Assembly: GCA_016648135.1 (NCBI GenBank)
Contig: JADDOH010001525.1
Location: 1-64,000, forward strand
Direction: 5' to 3'
Length of the DNA: 64,000 nucleotides
Source of the DNA: Agrypnia vestita
Taxonomy: Eukaryota; Arthropoda; Insecta; Trichoptera; Phryganeidae
Of the stretch, positions 57,393 through 64,000 are shown one piece after another. Both the position numbers and the translations under genes were made by a program. Below the pieces are notes generated by a model that was given only the letters and a program-made list of their open reading frames with translations, was not told the DNA's origin and did no database searches. How positions within the stretch are numbered: the stretch's first letter is position 1; every line of letters begins with the position of its first letter.

Positions 57393-58345
57393 TAATGTGC
57401 GAGAATTTTGAAGCTTCATACGCAGTGCTTCCGCATTCAGAATAGATTGCAGTCCGTCCAGCTGTTGCGATGTCCAAGTTGCAAATGCGAGACTGATAAT
57501 AGACGATGGCGGGTTCGGCAGTTTAATCACGAGAGCCGGTGCACGCTGGACCCGGCGGGTAATTACATCATTCGGCTTGCTAATGCAGCGGCACGCGGTC
57601 CGTGGACCAAATCAGTGGGAGTGTCAAGGTTTCTGAACGCTATCATTTAAAGGTCATTTGTCCACTCGCTTGCCCAGCATCAAACGAGCACGGTCGGGAT
57701 TGCTCCGGAACAAATGGCCGGCCAGGCGACGCGCTACCAAGAATTTACCGTAATTTTATCATTTCCAATGAAAGTGTAAAAATATAATCATTTTTTCTTA
57801 GATAACAGATTAATAGATAAACAGAAAACATGAACAAAATTATTTAAAAAAAAAAATTTATATGAAAGTATGTTCCAAGAACACAGTTACTGGATTTGGT
57901 CCCCAGAGGGATGATTAATCAATTAAGGATAAATTATAGAAGTCTCACAGAGACGAAGCTATTTGAAGACCCCATGGCAAGAAGTTGTTAACTAACATTT
58001 TTTTCAAAAATGAGTTAATAAGCCCTCTAAGCTAAATATTGCTCTTTCCATTGGAAATAAATTCAGAACTTGAAAATAATTAGAATTTAAAATCATAGGG
58101 ATGAACATGTTAACTACACTTTTTCATAAAAATCAAATCAGTTACTAATGGGAGAACATGTTATTAGAAAACTGGATGGAAGTCTCTTATACGATGGCTC
58201 AGGGCTTACAACCTGTATGAGCTGGCTTAAGCGATCACTCTAAACAATGCAGTGTTCACCAATTCCAAGTGATCAGACATTTTAACAAAATGTTATTTAT
58301 GTTAGTACATTACCACTAGAAATGACTTTTTTAGTGGTAATAACT
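57393..58345. repeat. dispersed repeat D, copy 2, within unclassified sequence
   Basis: 57480-57760 is GC-richer without a supported frame. 57930-58270 matches 50275-50450 ('gaagtctcacagagacgaag', 'gagctggcttaagcgatcac', 'aacaatgcagtgttcacc'). Confidence 0.45.
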
Positions 58346-58640
58346 CATCTTCTTTGTCAGGACTACCACTACTAGCATGTAAATATCACTACACACCACA
58401 ACCATGGTATTATATCTATATATTATATATATATATATATTATATATATATGTATGTATGTATCTATATATATATATGTGTGGAAGTATATACATGTGAA
58501 GAGTATTTTTTGAAGGTGTTGGTGTGTAAATAATACTATGGTTGTGGAGTGTAGTGTTATTTACATGTAAGTGTGGTGGCTGTCCTAATGAAGAGACGGG
58601 TTACGTCTCGAAACCGGGAGATAAAAAAGTAATTTTTATT
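58346..58640 (+). repeat. fold-back with mutated hammerhead-like core
   Basis: 'gtcaggactaccactactag' + 'catgtaaatatcactacaca' is inverted in 'agtgttatttacatgtaagt' + 'gtggtggctgtcc'. An (AT)n run forms the middle (58416-58480). The core at 58585-58613 is CTAATGA, hairpin GAGACG-GGTTA-CGTCTC, GAAA. It is the same family as 45867-46083. Confidence 0.72.
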
Positions 58641-58856
58641 GGTTTTAAGGAATCTCCGCCAAGTCCAGTATTTTGGACCAGGGCAAGCCTGTGGTTATTT
58701 ATAACCAATAACGTTTTGATATTGTAACATGACGAATTCATCGACAAGTTATTGTGACTGATGATTTTATTTTTCGTGTTAACCCCTACACAAAAGAAAA
58801 GGTACTTTATTTTATCGTTAGTAAACAGTAGGGTATTCTAAAACGAAAGTATTTAG

Positions 58857-58915
58857 TTATAGAACCTCACTTGTTATAGAACCTCACTTGTTATAGAACC
58901 TCACTTGTTACAGAA
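58857..58915 (+). repeat. 17-bp tandem repeat, about 3.5 copies
   Basis: TTATAGAACCTCACTTG occurs at 58857, 58874 and 58891, followed by a diverged partial copy. Confidence 0.9.
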
Positions 58916-59073
58916 TCTGTTCGTTCTAAAGTACGTGCATTTAGGGAAATTCCTTCCAGGCGTATAGGCTAAAGGGAAATAACCATACAGTACAATAATT
59001 AAAATCTTAAAATTATTATTACGATTATTATTATAAAAAATAATAACGCTGTTATCTTTTACTGATTGTTAAA

Positions 59074-59573
59074 CAGAGTGTCTTGTAGCTAGTAGCAAAA
59101 ACTCAGAGGGAGTCTTTTCATTCAATTATGAATCGAAAATATTACTTACATTTAAAGAGTTAAGGTTGTTATTACGGTCGTTAGAAATATTTAACTGAAA
59201 ATAGTTTCGGATATTTTATACGAACCGTATGTATTTCCGAGAAGCGAATCTCGACGTTTCGTTGAATACTTATTCAACGTCATCAGGAGGATGACCTCTA
59301 GAAAGCAGCACCTAATCAGTCCGACCTCCACCTCCGCAGGTAAAGATCGTCCTCCTGATGACGTTGAATAAGTATTCAACGAAACGTCGAGATTCGCTTC
59401 TCGGAAATACATACGGTTCGTATAAAATATCCGAAACTATTTACTTACATTTGTTGAAATGTTGACAGTTAAATATTAAAAAAATGTAAACTTTAATATC
59501 GCTACCTCTGTAACTGTCGACATTTTACCCAAAGTGTGAGGAATATAGCCCCTAAGGTTTATTAGCTACGAGT
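59074..59573. repeat. fold-back family F element, copy 4, interrupted
   Basis: 'agagtgtcttgtagctagta' + 'gcaaaaactcagagggagtc' at the left matches the left end of copy 1 (4551). The right end 'ctaaggtttattagctacga' is its degenerate inverse. The element at 59198-59442 is inserted in the middle. Confidence 0.6.
59198..59442. repeat. young fold-back with perfect arms of about 92 bp
   Basis: The sequence from AAATAGTTTCGGATATTTTA (59198) to CATCAGGAGGA (about 59290) is repeated perfectly inverted from TCCTCCTGATG to CCGAAACTATTT (59442), around a spacer of about 60 bp. The identical arms indicate recent origin or gene conversion. It carries the same CTGATGA...GAAACGTCG words as other fold-backs. 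Confidence 0.92.
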
Positions 59574-60854
59574 CATCTGCTCAATTACATATTTATAGCG
59601 TTTTCAATGCTAACGCATCAACTTTAGTATAATAATTTTACTAATACTAAACTTAAGATCAAAGTATCTTATTCAAAATACAAATAAATATTCATTCATA
59701 CTATAAAATTACGTCATTTACAAGCGAGTGCTGCTGAATATTGAACTTAATAAACCATAATTCAATTAAATAAATACATTCCATTCAATATCTTTGATTA
59801 CGTTTTGAAAAACATTTAATGTTCACAATTTGTACAAAATGGAAGTACGACATTGATTCATAATTCTATTATTTTGATAATTTAAAGAATTGTGTCTTCG
59901 GGGTATGCACAATTTTCTCGCCTTTCTCTCATTTTTTTAGACTTACCTGAACGGTAAAATGTATACTGAATGCCCTTTCTACATACATTCTAAAGATATT
60001 TTATTTTATAACAAACAGACCGTCAACAGGTCACTAATGACCCTAATAGATGGTCTTAGAGAGACATTAGATATTAGGAATCCAATAAAAAATACGTTTA
60101 ATTTCCTTCCCTTATAGATTTCTCTTAAACGTATGTTACGCACGTGGACCAATAAAATGGTACCGTTCATGCTTATTTTGACTGTATGTGACTAACACGT
60201 GAGCAAAGCATGTTGAAAATAAAAAAATATTTATTTTTTACGATTGCCAGCGGAGGAATTTTCCTAAATTGATGGTCACGATAAGTTTTAATCGACGCTG
60301 GACACGGTAGTGCACATGTATTAAAATAATATTATACGTGCGTGATTATCACAGTTTATGATTCGGTGTCACACTCCATCTGGCGCCGGCAAATCAATAA
60401 CATGTGAATCGAAAGCATCGCTGGGTCACTGGCGTTAGTGTTATTAATGTAGGTAATAGTCTTGGCAGTAAGAGATGATAAGTTTTTGACACATTTTTGA
60501 ACTTCACATGATGGAAAGGCCGACAATTTGCATGTTTGAAAATTAAATCGTCTTCTCTTCTTCGTCGAAAAAAACTTCTTCGTGAATTCAGTACGTACAA
60601 GGCACCTACCCAGAAGAGGAATTTTTAATATAAAACGGCATTTTACGAAATTTTCTTAGTCGCTCTACTCCGAAATTTAACAATATTTGAATAATATCTT
60701 CTAGCAAAACTGTTTTATACACTACAATAAACGGCGTATTACGTACATATTGTAGAAATGTGTAGCATGTGTGTAACATTATGTAAAAAGTTGTGATACC
60801 GTCCTAAGATTCTTTCAGAGATTGGTGGGATGAGAAAACAGAATAAGCTAGCAA
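59574..60854. other. AT-rich sequence, no gene recognised
   Basis: No repeat partner or exon was found. The ORF at 60394-60600 on the minus strand has no recognisable domain. Confidence 0.5.
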
Positions 60855-61196
60855 TCTATACCAATATACAAAGAGATAAAGTTTGTAAGTTTGGATGTAG
60901 GAGGTAATCTCAGAAACTACATATATACTACGGGATATTATCCCGTTAAAATAAAAGGGCTTTTCGTGGTGACCTGTTTTACAACTAAAGTCGACGAAAA
61001 AATTGTCGGGCGATGCGTTATTTAGAGATATTTAAATACATTCGATAGAGAAGTTGCAGAACTCAAAAAGTTCTATAAAGAAGTCCGCGCCGACATATAT
61101 CTATCTACATATATATTAAGTTAGTAAACAAATTGAAAAAATATGATTAAAAATTACTAAAAATCTACTCGTGTGAAGCAGCGCAGGCACAGCTAG
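60855..61196 (+). mobile_element. non-autonomous Helitron (classical insect type)
   Basis: The 5' end TCTATACCAATATACAAAGA + GATAAAGTTTGTAAGTTTG + 'aggtaatctcagaaactac' follows the layout of insect Helitron leaders. The 3' end 'gtgaagcagcgcaggcacag' + CTAG is followed by T, and the 5' end is preceded by A. It is 342 bp without genes. It is a different subfamily from the copies at 4756 and 7449. Confidence 0.85.
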
Positions 61197-62552
61197 TTTT
61201 GAATAAAACACAAAAACGTTTTTTTCACTAATTTATTTTCAAATATAACACAACATTTCCGGAAACCTCCGTTTCCTTCTTCAAGTGAGTTGAGACTGAG
61301 GTGTGTGGGAGTGGATGTCTGATATATGGGTGTGGATTCAGTGGAGGGGGTGTCTAGATGGTAGGAGAGCGGGAACATTGTGAGAAAGGATGATGTTAAG
61401 GTTTGTATTTGATTATTGATGATGTTATTTGTTGTGTTTAGGTTTTTATGCATTTTGAAGCGTTTCTAAATTATTTTGTTTCAAGCCGTTGTCTCTTTTG
61501 CAGAATGTGTATTTTTGTATAGTTGAATGTGTGGTTACTTTCTATAATACGGTTAGCATATTACGAAAAGTTATAATGTTTTATTCATAATTGTTAAAAT
61601 GAATTTCCATAAAGTAAACGCCAACACATTCAATTACTTAGAAGAGGCGCTAGTGTTACATATATAATATGTACGTAATATGTGATAACAAAAGCGTTAT
61701 GTTAAGTAAACACCGCGTATAGAAAAGTAAGTCATAAATTATATTTTATTTACAATAATACTTTTTATACTTATTATATATTGCAACAATTAAATATATA
61801 TTTTATTATAAATTATATTATTTCGCATTAGCTACATTGATTGTGATGAATGAGTGTGTACAAAGTTATTATTTTTTTTGTAATTAATAATTATGTCCAA
61901 CCACAAAGTTATCGCTATAAACAATAGTTTACCGTTTTTTTGTTTATTAATAAAAACAAAGTATTTAGTCCGATTCAACAAAGTTGTTAACGAATAATGA
62001 GGGTGATATATATAAAATATTTTGTGCTTCTCCTTCAGTTAAGTTAAAATATGTATTAACGACGCCAGCACTTTACGCACAATTCACATAGAATACAAAT
62101 AATTAAACTGATCTGGTAAAATTAATGAATGATTATTATTTTGTCATCAGGAATACGTCTCTGCCAAATTTCAGAGTGATTGTTGGTCAGTAAAATGGGT
62201 TAAATATTGATTACGAGATTTCTCGCCGACAGACAAAAGGAATGAACTCGTAAAAACAAGCCGTCAAGTAAGTTGATAAATTCGAGAATTAATAAATGAG
62301 TAATTTGCTAGTAGTAGGTCTGAGCCGAAATTTCAAAGAACAGGGAATAAGAAATAATGCTGTTTAGCATACGCGGTTCCCAAACAGACGTGCTTTTATA
62401 TGCCGTTGTTTATATTTTTTACATTGCAAAACCACAGTGAAAATCCTGAAAATTCGGTAGAATTTATGACTAAAATGAAAGAAATAAATAATGAATTTAT
62501 TGCCTGTTTAATAGGCAAGCAATTAATTAATTATATAATTATTTTAATTATT
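61197..62552. other. AT-rich sequence, no gene recognised
   Basis: A GT-rich stretch at 61280-61440 gives a low-complexity minus-strand ORF (Thr/Ser/Asn-rich) that is not credible. The rest is AT-rich. Confidence 0.5.
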
Positions 62553-62912
62553 TAGAAGTGAAAGTAATGCTGGCTGTAGTGTGGTAGATAGAATAAAGAA
62601 AGGAGTGCAGAGTTGGTTTGGTCATGCAGAACGTATGAGCGAGGAAACGATGGTTAATAAAATATATGGGGCGAGTATTGAAGATAACAGGAATAGAGGG
62701 CGTCCGCGAAAGACATGCAATCATTATCAAATACCACAAATATTGGAGGATGTCTCTGTTAAAAGCCCCAACAACCGTAGAGCTTGCATGAGAAGATATA
62801 TGAATATAGCCGAAGCAAAACTGGTGTGCCAAGATAGAAGAATATGGCGTTCTATCCTCTCTGTCTACCCCAGCGGGAAAAGAGCGTGAAGATTAATTAG
62901 TTAGTTATAATA
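62553..62912 (+). pseudogene. non-LTR retrotransposon C-terminal fragment with TTAG tail
   Basis: An open stretch of about 100 codons: VDRIKKGVQSWFGHAERMSE + ETMVNKIYGASIEDNRNRGR + PRKTC..., then NNRRACMRRYMNIAEAKLVC + QDRRIWRSILSVYPSGKRA and stop, followed by 'ttaattagttagtta'. It is the best preserved copy of this C-terminal region in the window but lacks the RT domain. Confidence 0.87.
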
Positions 62913-63229
62913 AGATATTTAATTTACATCTGATATATTTCCCAAAACTAGGCACACACACACATACAGCTTATTTTGCCTTAATTATTTATTTCTTCTT
63001 CATTTAGCAAAAAATCATTTGTGGAGGAATAAATTGTTTGGAAAAAAACTTGGGTAATTCGCAAATAAATCGCAAAGGAAATAATCCTAGTAAACCTATC
63101 TTATCGGATTCTAAATCAAGCAAGGAAGCAAAGCAAGCTGAATTTGTGATTTTTTACTGAAAACAAAATCAGGTTACGGACTACCTTGAAGCATTTATTG
63201 GGAGAGCAGAAATAGCGAGGGATGAGCGG

Positions 63230-63900
63230 TATACAACGAGCGGTAAATGTACGCTGGTGTTGGTTTTACATTGTCCGCAACCGTCGAGTGTTGTACACAC
63301 GCCTGAGAAGGAAGGAGGTCGCCGCGTGTGCATTAGTCGAACGCCGAAGCGGTTTTGAAGTCCCTCCTATTTGATTAGGAGAGCAGAAACTCGAAAGGAT
63401 AAAAAATACAGAGGGGAAAAAAGTGTATAGGTACTAAAATGGCACGTTTAGTTTTTATGCGGAGATTCGACACAGAAATAGACTACAAGAATAAATTTTA
63501 AAATGTACCCCGACAAAATGTAACTTTTATGCAATGAAAATGAAAAACATAAAAAATTTTATCCTTCCCCACACCCCGCACATCCGAGTAATGTCGAAAA
63601 AGTTTCAGGGAAATCAATCCCATTCGCCGTGCCACCCAATCGTCAAAGCGGTTCGCGGTTGCATTCGCGTGAGTATCAGGGCAGCATAAACCGAAAGGAG
63701 GTAAAATTCTCTCGCGTAAGACGGCGCCGATACACGAAGAGGGCGGGGTGTGGAGCGGAAAAGTGGGGAGGGAGGTGGGCGCGGCGCCTGCGCACAGGCC
63801 GGCCCACTCGCGCGCTCCAAGGTCAACCGGTCACAAATACAACGATACACACGTTCGGGCGTGCGTGATACCGCCGAGGTGCATTGTGTATATTTCAAAT
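63230..63900. promoter_or_regulatory. GC-rich blocks near the window end
   Basis: GC-rich stretches at 63230-63370 and especially 63700-63875 ('ggtgggcgcggcgcctgcgc', 'caggccggcccactcgcgcg'). They could be a promoter or first-exon region of a gene lying outside or spanning the window. No ORF has support. Confidence 0.25.
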
Positions 63901-64000
63901 TCCACGACGATCAGTAGGTAAATAGTCCAACTAGTAAATTGAACACATTCAAGAAAAAGGATAAAGTAATCTAGCGCCGCGCCGTAATCAATGATTGTAA

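Noticed and set aside
1..64000. CRISPR arrays, operons, ribosome binding sites, riboswitches
   Set aside because: Nothing of the kind is present; all features point to an insect nuclear genome.

Overview
The window looks like AT-rich insect nuclear DNA that is mostly intron and intergenic sequence filled with decayed transposons. Insect signals are cecropia-type mariner copies closely related to each other, Helitron-like elements with TC...CTAG ends, non-LTR retrotransposon tails of the RNRGRPRKTW type ending in TTAG repeats, degenerate TTAGG motifs, and frequent GTAGGTACCTAC-type palindromes. The last two hint at Lepidoptera but do not prove it. No prokaryotic gene organisation is present.

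One host gene can be supported. Two minus-strand exons, at 38829-39488 and 34211-34339, are GC-rich, have GTGAGT donors and AG acceptors, and join in phase (phase 1 at every joint seen). They encode a Ser/Thr/Pro-rich disordered stretch with three psi-K-x-E (SUMO-type) motifs, continued by a conserved-looking TIPVGIAVARQR segment. It is probably part of a transcription or chromatin regulator, but I could not name it. Its other exons were not found; most of the window may be its introns or flanking DNA.

Layout. 0-6 kb: a possible pogo/Tigger remnant, fold-back repeats, mariner copy 1, and a Helitron nested inside a fold-back element. 6-10 kb: 'ACTCCC' repeat, second Helitron, mariner copy 2, then a long hairpin at 10.1 kb. 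10.6-11 kb: GC-rich block. 11-16 kb: repeats and a LINE fragment. 17-20 kb: repeats and two hAT-type elements with 8-bp target duplications. 20-22.5 kb: LINE remnant and mariner copy 3 nested in another inverted-repeat element. 22.5-30 kb: sparse. 30.7-31.7 kb: hAT remnant and a tRNA-Arg-like sequence. 33.4-39.5 kb: a small repeat-containing ORF and the two host exons. 39.6-45.8 kb: LINE fragments, a hAT-type element with a perfect target duplication, a SINE and a fold-back element. 46.7-48.6 kb: a 181-bp satellite array with an abruptly noisy segment. 49-54.6 kb: SINE/LINE, a solo LTR and fold-backs. 56.4-59.6 kb: a cluster of MITEs and palindromes. 60.8-64 kb: a Helitron, a LINE tail and a GC-rich end.

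The most unusual recurring signal is a CTGANGA-hairpin-GAAAC core, resembling the hammerhead ribozyme core, found in or beside several unrelated fold-back repeats. Other points of note are a splice acceptor whose flank has been amplified into a 31-bp tandem array, a 77-nt near-perfect hairpin, and the corrupted stretch of the satellite.
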